DNA of 64,000 nt from Hypericum androsaemum. Taxonomy: Eukaryota > Streptophyta > Magnoliopsida > Malpighiales > Hypericaceae. Where the stretch lies: the NCBI GenBank assembly GCA_963995505.1, contig OZ023199.1, positions 3,839,906 to 3,903,905 on the forward strand, read 5' to 3'. The notes beneath the pieces are model-generated. The model worked only from the letters and a program-made list of their open reading frames with translations. It searched no databases and was not told the origin of the DNA. The position numbers and the translations under genes were made by a program. Below, one piece after another: positions 48,488 through 60,304 of this stretch; within the stretch, counting starts at the first letter, position 1, and each line of letters begins with the position of its first letter.

Positions 48488-50490
48488 TGTTGCGGGGAAA
48501 AGAGAACAAGTAACCCGAGACGGATCCGGAGTGGTCGTCCCAAGGTCGGTCTAAAGCTATGCTAGGCTACCGGCTATGCTAAGCTACGAACTAAGGAAAA
48601 ACGATAAAGATAGAAGAGTAGTTTGTTGTTGTGTTTGTTGATGTCCTTCTCCGGTACCCAAGCTCCATTTATATAGCACGTCCTGACCTAGCTCCATCCT
48701 TCCCGTGCAACAAATTCCATCCCGAGTGAATATTTCGTTTCCAAATCAACCCGGCTTAGAATAGAAAAATCTAAACCGTCTTCCTCAAATGAACAAATCT
48801 CGTCTCCGATTAGTAATATACCGGTCGTGTCGACGAAGCAACTGTGTCCCAAAATCTTATGAGAATCTCAGAAATCCCAAAAATCTCGGCTCTACTTAGA
48901 AAAATATAAGTCAACCCGGCCTTCTCGAACCTTCCGTGCAAAATTCCGTTTCAAGCCCGTCATGTCTAAATAGCTTATCGCCTTTAGGCCCAAAGCGAAC
49001 TCCAAAATGGGCCCAAGTCTCCCGCCTACCCGGAACAAAAAGGCTTCATGTATACTGAGCCTTCCCACCTTTAGGCCCGAGGCAGGCCTTATCGCCCATG
49101 AGCTCCATCGCCTTGCTTACCGCCAGCTCCTCCGAGCGGGCTCATTCCACTCAGGCCATAGGCGGAATTCTCCTTCCACCCGGCCTAGCGAACCTCTTCC
49201 TATCGCCCGGCCTCTCGCTTACAAAATTCGAGATGAAAGGCAAGTCTTACCGCCCTTAGGCCTGAGGCGGGCCTTACCGTCCATGAGCTAAGGCGGTAAA
49301 GGCCTACCACCCACAAGCCAAGGCGGTAAGTGCCTACCACCACGCGGACTTGGGCGACCACCGAGCGGTCCAATTTGGACGGACACACCAACCCGAACAC
49401 GGATTCCCGCAAACGAACCCGGAGATGAACACCTTTGCTAGACACCCAGAGTATGAATTTTGCACTTTAACACCCGGATATATCACTTCACGTACCGAGG
49501 CGTCCAACCGGACATCCCACTTCACGAGCCGAGACATCCACCCGGACACTTCGAAGGTCAAAATGCCCTCCGGGCTCCCGCCTCGAAAGTTAAAGCGACC
49601 ATCCGGGCTCCAGCCTTGTAGGTCAAAGTGACCATCCGGGCTCTTGCTTTGTAGGTCAAAGCGAACGTTCGGGTTCCCGCCTTGTAGATTAAAGCGTACA
49701 TCCGGGTTCCCGCCTTGAGGACTAAAGCGTCCTCCCGCCTTGACCTGTATTTTTGACCTACTTCTGCCCCGAATCCAAAGAATTCACAAACTACAAAGTC
49801 ATAGATCTATGTTTTAGCTTCGCACAACAACTTGAATCGTCTCAATCCGAGCTCCGGATAGAAAGTTATGAGCATTTTACCAAGGAGTATCACCCAGGCG
49901 GGCGGGAAGCGGACGGAACCGGGCTCCCGCCTTGGTCTTGGAAGCGGGAAGCCGACCAAAGCGGGAAGCCGACCGAACCGGTCCGGAGTGGGATCAGTTT
50001 GAAGTAGACTTTTGACCACCTTCCGCTTCGAATCAGAAAAAGTCGTAAACGACAAAGTTGTAGATATTTGTCTTGTCTTTCCATAGCCGAAAGAATCAGC
50101 TCAATCCAATGTTCGAGTCATAAGTTACCGCCAATTTACCAAAGATGAATGTTTGGCATCGAAGGACAATAAATTGAGGTAGTCTACCGTCACCGGTCTC
50201 AACCAAGGAGAGACCATCATCGGGAGACCGTCATCGGTCTTGGCCAAGAGAAGACCATTATCGATTTCTACCCAACTCAAGACCGGAAGCAACCTCTTTG
50301 AAATGACACCAATCACCGGTCATCCGACACCGGTCGCTTCGGGACGATACCGAACATCGATCACCCGACATTGATCTCTCTGAGAAGACACCACCCACTT
50401 TGAGACTATGCCGGTCATCGATCACAATGTCACTTTGAGACCGCATTGGAGAGCTCAAGATATCCTTGATAATTTGAGATTATTTTTGTA
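48488..50490 (-). mobile_element. LTR with repeat-rich U3, minus strand
   Basis: Its 3' boundary on the minus strand is CCCCGCAACA (plus-strand TGTTGCGGGG at 48488). A TATA box (CTATATAAATGG on the minus strand, near 48675) and a block TAGACCGACCTTGGGACGAC match the end of the LTR at 58056-59491 (TAGACCGACCTTGGGACGAG), so the two are related. U3 contains degenerate repeats: AAAGTGACCATCCGGGCTC (49560-49740), AAGGCGGTAA and GGCCTACCACC (49250-49350), and two copies of a block with CCAATTTACCAAAGATG (49770-49890 and 50010-50150). The 5' end is not clear; about 50490 is an estimate. No internal region is attached, so it is a solo or truncated LTR. Confidence 0.6.
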
Positions 50491-52177
50491 ACTCAATAGA
50501 ATGGAAAAAACTTACTAGTGGAGGAAGATCTCCCTTTCGACCTTCCATCGCTTCCTCCCTTTCTCTTTGTCTTCTTCGGTTTCTTAGTTACCTGAGATAT
50601 GGTGGCACGCGTTTTCGATGTGGAAAAGGCAAACAGATAAGAGGAGGAAGAGCTATATCTTCTTGAAGCAACCTGGAAGCTGCTGCTCCCTACGATCGGG
50701 GATTGGCTGATCTTTTTCAATTTCACGCGCGTAACTAAGATGATGGTTCCTATGCACTTTATGGGAATCCCGCTGCATAATGGAAAGATGCCGGTGGAGG
50801 TTTTAAGAGACTAGAATTTAATTAGTAAAATTTTGTATTCAAATTTTATTAATGAAAAAAACTTTATTAGATGAGTTAGTTTTAAATAGAATTTAATAGC
50901 ACACGATTTTAAAATTTAAAATTTACTACAAAAAAAAAAAAACATGCTTGTGTGTATGTCCATGTGTCTATGTATATAATAGAGAGTGAGTGACAGAGAG
51001 TACATGCCTGCGGATACATGCATGCATCCCGGTTTATTATTCCATTTCTTTCAGCGTTGACCTGATCCTTCTGAGGATATGATTTGACCGAAGGAGTCGA
51101 CTAATTTTGGAAATTTGATTATATATACTTTTGCTGTGACGTTCATTTTTTTGTAAACTTCTACATATATGTTGTAGGTTCTGATTTTTTTTTTAAATGC
51201 AAGTGAACATATTTAACCAATAATTAATGAAAAAAGACACATATAATATACATAGAAAAGGGAAAGAACGTGACGTTCTTTTTCGAGACAAATCTTCTCT
51301 ACGACCTTCGGGTATATAGGTTGTAGAAATAATCCTCGTTGTACGTGAGCAAGGATCGAACCAGTGACAACTTCCGTAACGATCCTCTAAAGAACGCTAT
51401 TCAAACGAATTTGCGCTTCAAGAGATTAATATTTTATTATTAGATTTAAGATTTATTTAATTATGATTACATGAATTTTTTCATGTTGAATCGTTGATGT
51501 ACTAAAAATTTGAAAGTATATACTTTGTATCATTTAACCTATATTGCAAAATTTGATGTTACTTACATTTTTATTGAATGTTGATGTTTAATGTATAAAA
51601 TGTTTGAAATTTATTTAAATTTTTATGCAGCCTTAAAATTTTATGTAAAAAATTATCACTTATATAATGTTCAAGGGTCAGATCGAGCAAACTTGTAGAT
51701 CCAACAGATCCCGAAGATAAGGATACAAATTAGGGTGTGACACTAAAAATTTTATAGAGTTCAAAATAAGATATAAATTCAACTCTCTAAATTAAGGTAT
51801 GTCTAGGATACTAATGAATCCTATTTTTTTAGAAAAAAAATATTAATACGTATGATAATAGTTTATTAAAAAAATAATAATCCAAATATTAATATTAATT
51901 TCAATATCAAATGGTAGACACTTCATTTATAACAACTCATAGTTATAGCTATATCATTTTCAGACTTTATACCAAAAATATATATATCCTTTTCGGACCA
52001 AAATACCTCCGGCCGCACTTATGTACGCAAGGTTCTTGGGCCCACAAACCACCATTTTTCTTATCTGAAAGGGGCAGAGGACAGAGAGAGAGAGAGTCTT
52101 GATTTATATATTGATACGTGACGATGATCGGGAGAAATAAGATCATAGAGAAACGAGAAACAAAGGAGAAGATAACA

Positions 52178-52244
52178 ATGGGGCAACTGATAGGGAGGCT
52201 GTGGAGGGGCCGCCAAGGTCCGAAGTTGCTGGGGCTTGGAAATG
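52178..52244 (+). pseudogene. Lone RLCK first exon
   Basis: A 67-nt exon, MGQLIGRLWRGRQGPKLLGL then GNG, with its leader and an intact donor GTAAGATTTC, equal in length and phase to the first exons of the full genes. Gly2 is kept but position 6 is Gly, not Ser. No further kinase exon follows; about 670 bp of intron-like DNA leads into an LTR at 52916. Confidence 0.75.
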
Positions 52245-52929
52245 GTAAGATTTCATCTCTTTCTCTTGTTCATGTTATTGAGATTTTTATTACTTCGTAA
52301 AACAACACGTTATAAGATCATCCAAACAAAACAAAAGGATGAAGGACCACATCTTTCTTTCCGAACTCATTGACGATATTAGTCATTCTCGGGTCCGTGA
52401 CAGAATACAATGTAACATAAGCTAATGGATAAAGTTTACGCGTTGTGTGTATATCTTTTTGTGTGTGTGTCTGTATGCAGTGATAAATTATCCCGGCTTC
52501 ATTTTCTTTGAGCTTTTTTTAATGGGTTCTTCTAAAACTGCTATGGTTAGGAATGGATCAAAAGAATATTAGTAGGCTGGAGAAAAATATGCCGGGATCA
52601 TGAAAATGTAGTAACCGGGTAATCTTTGAAGGAGATAGAATTAATTTAGAGCTTCTTATTCACCCTACAATATGCAGAAGTGGTTAATTTTGCACTAACT
52701 CCATCTCGAAGATCAGCAATCAAGACTTAATCTTGTTTTTAGAATCGAATAGTTAACTTGTCAATTTGTTATATATCTTATACAACCATTAGGGAGTTAT
52801 ACTTGTTTGGAACCTTTATGATGGAATGAAACATCTATTTATAGAAAAAAGAACGGGGTCAAAATGTTAATGTAAGATGCATGGAAATCTGAATGTTTTA
52901 AGTAATTAGTATTGCTGTTGAAGGATGAA

Positions 52930-53812
52930 ATTTCGGCGGGTGCTCAAGGTCGCGGGGATCGTCGCAGTATCCCTCAGCTCGGAATGTCGCGGACCTAGCT
53001 CCTCTCAAGTCACCGCGTGTGTGAACTTGGGCCGATTCATCGCGGGGTCCTGACAGGATGGATCGTCGCGGATCCACGTTGGGCTGGGTCATCGTAGAAA
53101 TAGGCTCGCGCACTGGATGGACCAGGATCATCGCGGAACGAGTTAGGCCTGGATCGTCACAGCTTTCCTTGAGCTGGATCATCGCGGGCCTCTTCGCGGG
53201 CTTGGATTGTCGCATGCCTAGAAGGCCTCAGATCGTCGCAGGCCTAGGGGACCTTGGATCGTCGCGGCCTCGAGCAGGCCGGATCATCGCGGGCCACGGG
53301 TACCCTAGATCGTCGCGAGCCTTGTAAGGCATGTATCATCGCGGGTTCTCCGGGACCCGATCGTCACAGGCGCGTAGAGCCTAAATCATCGCGAGGGCAT
53401 GATGGGCCTGGATCGTCGCCAACTTTGACGTATTGGATCATCGCGGGTTATATTGGGCTTAGGTTGTTGCGAGATCGAGAGGGTCAGATCATCGCGGGTT
53501 CCGTTCCTTCGATTGTCGCGGGCCTAGGATCGACTTATTCGTCGTGAGCATTAAAAAATTTTACGGTCGCGAGATCCCTAAAGGCCCGATTGTCGCAGGC
53601 CTTCATAGGTCCAAACCATCGCAGGTTTTATGGCCCGGGATCGTGCGGGCCTTGCTTGGGTCCAATCATCGTGGGATTGACGAGCTTAGATCGTCACGAG
53701 TCTTATTGGGCTTCGGTCGTCGCGGGCCTTTGAAGGGCCGGATCGTCGCGGGTTTTGTTGGGCTCCGATCGTAACAAGTCTCGTAAGGCTCCGGTCGTCG
53801 TGGGCTTTACCC
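52930..53812 (+). repeat. CpG-rich minisatellite in LTR U3, copy 1
   Basis: About 25 degenerate units of 30-40 bp share the core GGATCGTCGCGGGCCT followed by variable TNGG words. The core recurs with CG or its TG/CA derivatives. Open frames across it simply reflect the repeat and are not genes. Confidence 0.85.
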
Positions 53813-54047
53813 AATGGTCACAAGCAGGTTGGCCGAATCTGGTAGGCGAAGGGTTCCTCTGGCTAGCCAAAAAAGTGCATGAAGGAGGCTATCTGCTTGC
53901 TGGCTGAATGGATGCATCTCCTCGGAAGTGCCTCGTACCCTTTCGGAGTGTCTGCCTCCCTCCCTTCTAGTGCCTATAAATAAGCCTCTCCCCCTCATTT
54001 ACATCTCACTCCACTACAACTTGCATAAGCATTCATTAGCAATTATA

Positions 54048-54050
<3 letters not shown>

Positions 54051-54093
<43 letters not shown>
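54051..54093. repeat. CT microsatellite
   Basis: About 21 uninterrupted TC units in the leader part of the LTR. Confidence 0.95.
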
Positions 54094-54096
<3 letters not shown>

Positions 54097-54266
54097 AAAA
54101 GTTTCGAGTATCCAAAGGTTCGCTGAGGCTTCGAGAGTCGTTGTGCTACGAACTCGAACTGCAAAGTCGTTGTATCTTGGGGACGATTGCCGTAGTCTAT
54201 AAGCACTGAATACGGGACAATCTATTCTTACAGAGAAAGAGTCTAACTCTTGCCTCGACTAGATCC

Positions 54267-54442
54267 TAATCAAGTACACTACCTCCAACTAACAACATTT
54301 TATACGTATAATTCCAGTTGCATCCATGATTATCCATTTGAATACTCACATTCCTAATCAAGTACACCACCTCCAACTAATAACATTTTATATGTATAAT
54401 TCCAGTTGCATCTATGATTATCCATTTGAATACTCACATTCC
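54267..54442. repeat. Tandem duplication of about 86 bp
   Basis: CCTAATCAAGTACACTACCT through ATTTGAATACTCACATT is present twice in succession at the end of the LTR, differing at a few positions. 54443-54518 is unassigned. Confidence 0.85.
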
Positions 54443-55391
54443 TTAAAGAACTCACATTCTTTGAAGATCTCATGTCCTTTGGAGTCTTTACAAGGAGGAA
54501 GACACCAAGAGGATAATGATGAGAAAAAAGACACATATAATATACATAGAAAAGGAAAAGAACGTGATGTTCTTTTTCGAGGCAAATCTTCTCTACGACC
54601 TTCGGATATATAGGCGGTGGAAATAATCCTCGCTTCAAGTACGTGAGCAAGGATCGAACTAGTGACAACCTCCGTTACAATCCTCTAAAGAACGTTATTC
54701 AAACGAATTTGCGCTTCAAGAGATTAGTATTTTATTATTGGTTTTAAGATTCATTTAATTATGATTACATGAATTTCTTCAAGTTGAATCGTTGATGTAC
54801 TTAGAATTTGAAAGTATATACTTCGTATCATTTAACCTATATTGAAAATTTGATGTTACTTACATTTTTATTGAATGTTGATGTCTAATGTATAAAATAT
54901 TTGAAATTTATTTAAATTTTTATGCAGCCTTAAAATTTTATGTGAAAAATTATCACTTATATAATGTTCAAGGGTCAGATCGAGCAAACTTGTAGATCCA
55001 ACAGATCCCGAAGATAAGGATATAAATTAGGGTGTGACACTAAATTTTTTGTAGAGTTCAAGATAAGATATAAATTCAACTCTCTAAATTAAGTATGTCT
55101 AGGATACTTATGAATCCTTTTTTAAGAAAAAATATATTAATACGTATGATAATAGCTTATTAAAAAAATAATAATCCAAATATTAATATTAATTTCAATA
55201 TCAAACGGTTATAAATAACTTTTTTTAGAAAGTTATTAATACTATTTTAGCAAGTATATTATCAGATACGAACATTATCAAATCTTATTTAAATATAATT
55301 CTCTCAATAATATATTTTTATTTTTAAAATTTGAACCCAATTTACATGAATAGAAGTTTGTTTGACAACTTTTATTTGTGACAGTTATTAA

Positions 55392-56243
55392 GGATTTGGA
55401 TTCAGGGGGGACTACATAAAAATCATCCCCATGGTATGGACTAAATATGGGCCTTTAGATTTGATCAAATTCTTTTTTTACAGATCTGATGGTCAGAATC
55501 TGTTGAGGATATTTTCGAGTTTTTATCCAAATATACTCATTAGGGTTCCACTATACAATCCCCCCCCCCCCCCCCCCCCGGTTTTCTGGAAGTTTGGGTT
55601 TTTTTACCACTTTTTCGTTGATTATTTGGTCCGAAAGAAATGACTCATACGCTGTTTCGACTTTGATTATTGCTGGATTGATCGATTTCATGTGGTTTTG
55701 ATGATTTTGTATTTAAAGATTGGAACTTTATGTTGGTGTTTGGTTGTTGTTTGAACTTAGCGCTTAAAATTCTAGAAAAAATTCATAGATGAATGATACC
55801 AATATTAAAGTAGAATAATACCAATATCCTAGAACGATGACACCAATATTCGAGAAGAATGAAACCAATACATTCAAATGGTATATATTTCACTTATAAA
55901 TGGGATACCAATATTGGAGAAGATGAAAACCAATATCACGGTGGAATGAAACCAATATCATAGTAGGATGAAACCAATGTCATAGTAGAATGAAACCAAT
56001 AACATAGAAGATGTAAACCAATATCATAGTAGAATGAAACTAATATCATAGTAGAATGAAACCAATATCATAGAAGATGAAAACCAATATCCGAGAAAAT
56101 AGAAACCAATATTCTCATACTTGTATTTTCATAAATTATATTATTTTGCTGATATTTTTTTAATTATTTTAATTATTATATTTCTAATATTGCCCCTATC
56201 CCTTTCAGTGAGGATTACCCATGTCCTCACTGAATTTGAACCC
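55392..56243. mobile_element. Mutator-like non-autonomous element 1 (9-bp TSD)
   Basis: Left end GGATTTGGATTCAGGGGGGA; the reverse complement of the right end is GGGTTCAAATTCAGTGAGGA. Exact 9-bp duplication AGTTATTAA flanks it (55383-55391 and 56244-56252); the empty site is seen near 21500. It has a 20-base C run (55561-55580) and, at 55780-56115, about 14 copies of a unit like GAAACCAATATCATAGTAGA. No transposase. Shares ends and internal repeat with 56490-56786 and 59735-61855. Confidence 0.85.
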
Positions 56244-56489
56244 AGTTATTAATACTTTTATTTCTCAAAGAGTTCGCTTTCAACTTTGCCTTTTGCCAAA
56301 AGGCATGTGACACGCGTCCCTACTTCGCTTTTCCTAAATCCTTGTCTGGGCCTCTGGTAGGTCCTCTCGAAAGCGAGTAGAAAACGATTCTCTCTCTTTT
56401 TTTCATATATTTTTATATGTTTCCACCAAAAAAATATATTTTTATATGCTTTTTTACCAACGACGAAACGAAATGGAAATACTGTAGCT

Positions 56490-56786
56490 GGGGTAGATTT
56501 AGTGGAGACTGGGGTAGTCCCTAACTATGGAGATTAACTCAAACCAATATTACTACACATACAAATTAATATCACTTCACATGCAAACCAATATCACTTC
56601 ATATGTAAACCAGCGTCTTCTAAACCAATATTACTTCACATGCAAACCAATATCACTTCACATGCAAACCAATAACACCTGGTAGGTTATTGACCATCAG
56701 ATTTAAAGATAATCAAATCTGACGGCCCAAAATGTAGTTCCCACCTGTGGACAAATTTTCTTTAATCCCCACTCAATCCGGTCTCC
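56490..56786. mobile_element. Mutator-like non-autonomous element 2
   Basis: 297 bp bounded by GGGGTAGATTTAGTGGAGAC and, on the other strand, GGAGACCGGATTGAGTGGGG, with flanking ACTGTAGCT (56481-56489) and ACTGTACCT (56787-56795), a 9-bp duplication with one mismatch. The middle holds about six ATGCAAACCAATATCACTTC units. The empty target is at about 21715. Confidence 0.75.
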
Positions 56787-57293
56787 ACTGTACCTTGCCA
56801 CAGACCGAAACCAAATGGTTTTCGATACCCTAAACTTTGCTAATTCTAGTTGATCCGAGTGTTAAATAATTTGCATTTTTAACAAGGTTTACATTTTATA
56901 AATTAAAATTTTTATAAGAAGAATCACTCCGAAAATGATACTTCGACAATTCTCCACTATAAACACTTAAAAAAAATCGAAAAATAGGTTTGGAATGTAT
57001 CAGATAAGACATGTAGCATTTATCAACGAAAGTCGTACATGCGGAGTAAAGAAAACTACAAATGGTAGACACTTCATTTATAACAACTCATAGTTATATT
57101 TATATCCTTTTCAGACCAAATACCCCCGGCCGCATTTATGGACGACGGAAGGTTTTTGGGCCCACCAACCATTTTTCTTTACCTGAAAGGGGCATAGGAC
57201 AGAAAGAGAGGGTCTTTATTTATATATTGATACGTGCGGATGATCGGGAGAAATAAGATCATAGAAAAACGAGAAACAAAGGAGACGATGACA

Positions 57294-57360
57294 ATGGGGC
57301 AACTGATAGGGAGGCTGTGGAGGGGCCGCCAAGGTCCGGAGTTGCTGGGTCTTGGAAATG
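57294..57360 (+). pseudogene. Lone RLCK first exon, duplicate of the 52178 copy
   Basis: The 67-nt exon encodes MGQLIGRLWRGRQGPELLGL then GNG and has an intact donor. It differs from the 52178 copy in few bases (Lys to Glu at residue 16). No later kinase exon follows; 700 bp further on lies an LTR (58056). Confidence 0.75.
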
Positions 57361-58055
57361 GTAAGATTTCATCTCTTTCTCTTGTTCATGTTATTGAGTT
57401 TTTTTTGGAAGTAGATAGAATTTTATTACTTCATAAAACAATACGTTATAAGATCATCCAAACGAAACAAAAGGATGAAGGACCACATCTTTCTTTCCGA
57501 ACTCATTGACCATATTAATCATTCTCGGGTCCGTGACAGAATACAATGTAACATAAGCTAATGGATGAAGTTTACGCGTTGTGTGTATATCCTTGTGTGT
57601 GTGTCCGTGTCTGTATGCAGTGATAAATTATCTCGGCTTCATTTTGTTTGAGCATTTTTTTAATGGGTTCTTCTAAAACTGCTATAGTTAGGAATGGATC
57701 AAAAGAATATTAGTAGGCGGGAGAAAAATATGCCGGGATAATGAAAATGTAGGAACCAGGTAATCTTTGAAGGAGATAGAAATAATTAAGAGCTTCTCAT
57801 TCACCCTACAATATGCAAAAGAAGTTAATTTTGGACTAACTCCATCTTTAAGATCAGCAATCAAGACTTAATCTTGTTTTTTAGAATCGAATAGTTAACT
57901 TGTCAATTTATTATATATCATATACAACCGTTAGGGAGTTATACTTGTTTGGAACCTTTATGATAGAATGAAATATCTATTTATAGAAAAAAGAATGGGG
58001 GAAAAATGTTAATTTAAGATGAATGGAAATCTGAGTTTTAAGTAATTAGTATTGT

Positions 58056-59491
58056 TGTTGAAGGATGAAATTTCGAGGGGTGGTCAAGGTCACGGGGATC
58101 GTCACAGTATCCCTCAGCTCGGAATGTCGCGGGCCTAGCTCCTGTCGAGTCACCGCGTGCCTGGAAATGGGCCGATTCATCGCAGGGTCCGGACAGCATG
58201 GATCGTCGCGAATCCACGTTGGGCTGGGTCATCGCGGAAATAGGTTCGCGGGCTGGATGGATCGGGATCGTCACTGGACAAGTTAGGCCCGGATCGTTGC
58301 AGCTTTCCTTGAGCTGGATCATCGCGGGCCTCTTTGCGGGCTTGGATTGTCGCAGGCCTAGAAGGCCTCGGATCATCGCATGCCTAGGGGACCTTGGATC
58401 GTCGCAGCCTCGAGCATGCCGGATCATCACAGGCCATGGGTACCCCGGATTGTCGCAAGCCTTGTAAGGCCTGTATCGTCACAGGTTCTCTGGGGCCCGA
58501 TCGTCGTAGGCACGTAGAGCCCAAATCGTCGTGAGGCATGATGAGCATGGATCCGGGGTTGTGTTGGGTTGTCGAGCAGGTCGGATCATCGCGGGTTTCG
58601 TTCCTTTGATCGTCGCGGGCCTAGGATCGACTTAGTTGTCACGAGCATTAAAATTTTTGATGGTCGTGAGATCCATTGGGGCCCGATCATCACAAGCCTT
58701 CATAGGTCCAAATCGTCGCGGGTTTTGTGGCCCGGGATCGTCGCGGGCCTTGCTCGGGTCCAATTGTTGCAGGATTGGCGAGCTTAGATCGTCGTGAGTC
58801 TTGTTAGGCTTTGATCATCACGGGCCTTCGTAGTGCCGGATCGTCGCGAGTTTTGTTGGGCTCCGATCGTTGCGAGTCTCGTAAGGCTCCGATCGTCGCG
58901 GGCTTTACCCAAGGTAGGTTTTCATCAAGCTACGGGTTAGGAGACTTTTTATCGACTTAGGACTCAGACTCAAAGAGATCGGGTGTGAGGCAGACTCTAT
59001 TGAGGGTAACATCAAAGGGGGTTGAGCGTACTCGAGTTCTTAAGAGCTAAAGATAAACTCTGAGAAAGGCGAGGTAAATTCGAGTTGGGCAAGGATAAAC
59101 ATTGGAGGTTTGAGTTAGGCGGGGATAAATGTTGGAAGTCCATTTTAGACGAGGATAAGTATTGGAAGAGATAGGCTTCGAGTCCAGACGGGATAAGGAT
59201 AAGGCCTGACTGAAGATGAACTTCGAGGACTTCGAGTCCGGCTACAACATGACTAGAGGCCATGGCGGTCTGCTCTTCTATATAAGCAGAGCAAGGGGCG
59301 AGGCTGAAGGACATCACGAGATCAATATACAAACATCTATCAAGCTTTTTAGCTTTTAACTTAGTTTAGGTAAGTTAGTAACCCCGGCTCCGGCCACCTT
59401 TGTTACCTTCGGTGTTAGACCGACCTTGGGACGAGCACTCCGGATCGTCACGAGTTCGTTCTTAAGGTTCTCTCATTTTTTCCACTCAACA
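58056..59491 (+). mobile_element. Solo LTR with minisatellite U3
   Basis: It starts TGTTGAAGGATGAAATTTCG and ends TTTTCCACTCAACA, TG...CA ends with TGTTG/CAACA inverted repeats. Flanks are ATTGT (58051-58055) and ATTGC (59492-59496); the sister copy at 52911-52915 has ATTGC, so the 5-bp duplication was originally exact. U3 (58090-58920) is the GGATCGTCGCGGGCC minisatellite; TATATAA lies at 59279-59285. No internal region is attached, so it is a solo LTR left by recombination. Confidence 0.85.
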
Positions 59492-59944
59492 ATTGCTAAG
59501 ACGGGATTTTTTTTGTCGGAATGTACTCAATTACGTTGTCTTAAAACACTCTTTATGTCTTTGTGGTTTCTGTAGTAAATGAAAAATAATGTGTATAATC
59601 ACCATTAATTATATACTCAACCATTAATAGGGAGACCACATCCAGACCACAATCTTGGGTAAAATCCTTCAGTATTAAATGTGTGCTTCTTTGGAGAACT
59701 AAATACTGACAAGTCAAATTTCATGGGAAGCAACGGGCATTGATTCAGTAGGGACAAGGGGTTGTCCCTACCCATAGGACTAAAGAGAGTGAAAGGCAAT
59801 AAATTTATATTCAGGGGTTGGAACATTACAAAACTAAAAAAGAGAGGAATAATTAATTACTTTTCCTAAACTCAAAAACATATTATTGATTGACTCTTCA
59901 CATCTCTCTTCCTTTCAAAATTTAAAATTATCCACTCAACAAAA

Positions 59945-60300
59945 CCAATGGTTTTCAAAATACGACCCGGAGTCACCCAAATTTTGGGTCGTACTATGGG
60001 TCAACCGGTCCGACCGGATGGACTACCGGTCGGGCCGGATTTTTTAATTTAAAAAATAAATATATTTATATATAATCTAGGTATAATTGTACATGTAATC
60101 GCATACATACCTAAAAAAAATTACATTTTTCATCAAAAATATTAGAATATAACCAATAGGAATATTAGACCGGGTCAAACCGCATATGTGCTTTTTATTA
60201 AAAAAAATTTGGTGAATTGCCCCGGGTTGGTCAGATTTTTGGTGGTCTGACCGAATTTAGTTCGGTTCGCAAGGTAATAATTTTTTGGTCAAAACCCGGT
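59945..60300. mobile_element. Truncated hAT-like element inside the Mutator-like element
   Basis: CAATGGTTTTCAAAATACGA and then GTCAACCGGTCCGACCGGAT are the terminal and subterminal words of the hAT-like family at 1190 and 7557. A matching right end was not found; a second GGTC-rich stretch lies at 60215-60300. Confidence 0.5.
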
Positions 60301-60304
60301 ATGT

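Larger units (their letters stand above)
51228..53815 (+). repeat. Segmental duplication shared with 54519-58925
   Basis: Starting at AAAAAAGACACATATAATAT, the block runs through the TTAACCTATATTG stretch, the RLCK upstream region, a lone first exon and the LTR start, and is repeated at 54519-58925. The second copy is longer because it gained two TEs (55392-56243 and 56490-56786). Similarity ends at GGGCTTTACCCA inside the LTR. Confidence 0.85.
52916..54300 (+). mobile_element. Chimeric LTR: left half of one family, right half of another
   Basis: It begins TGTTGAAGGATGAAATTTCG after ATTGC, as the LTR at 58056 does, and both share the minisatellite up to about 53815. Beyond that it does not follow the 58056 copy: it has GTGCCTATAAATAAGCCTCT (TATA near 53972) and a leader matching, in inverted orientation, the Copia LTR at 31522-32655 down to TTGCCTCGACT. 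The junction lies at about 53812-53818. The right end is unclear because of an 86-bp duplication (54267-54442). Confidence 0.65.

Noticed and set aside
49007..50084. Frames of 62-94 aa around 49-50 kb
   Set aside because: They lie in the repeat-rich LTR and contain only repeat-derived peptides.
53058..53774. Frames across the GATCGTCGCGGG minisatellite and its sister array
   Set aside because: These are repeat-encoded peptides (RRG, IIAG, DRR words) in LTR U3 DNA, not genes.
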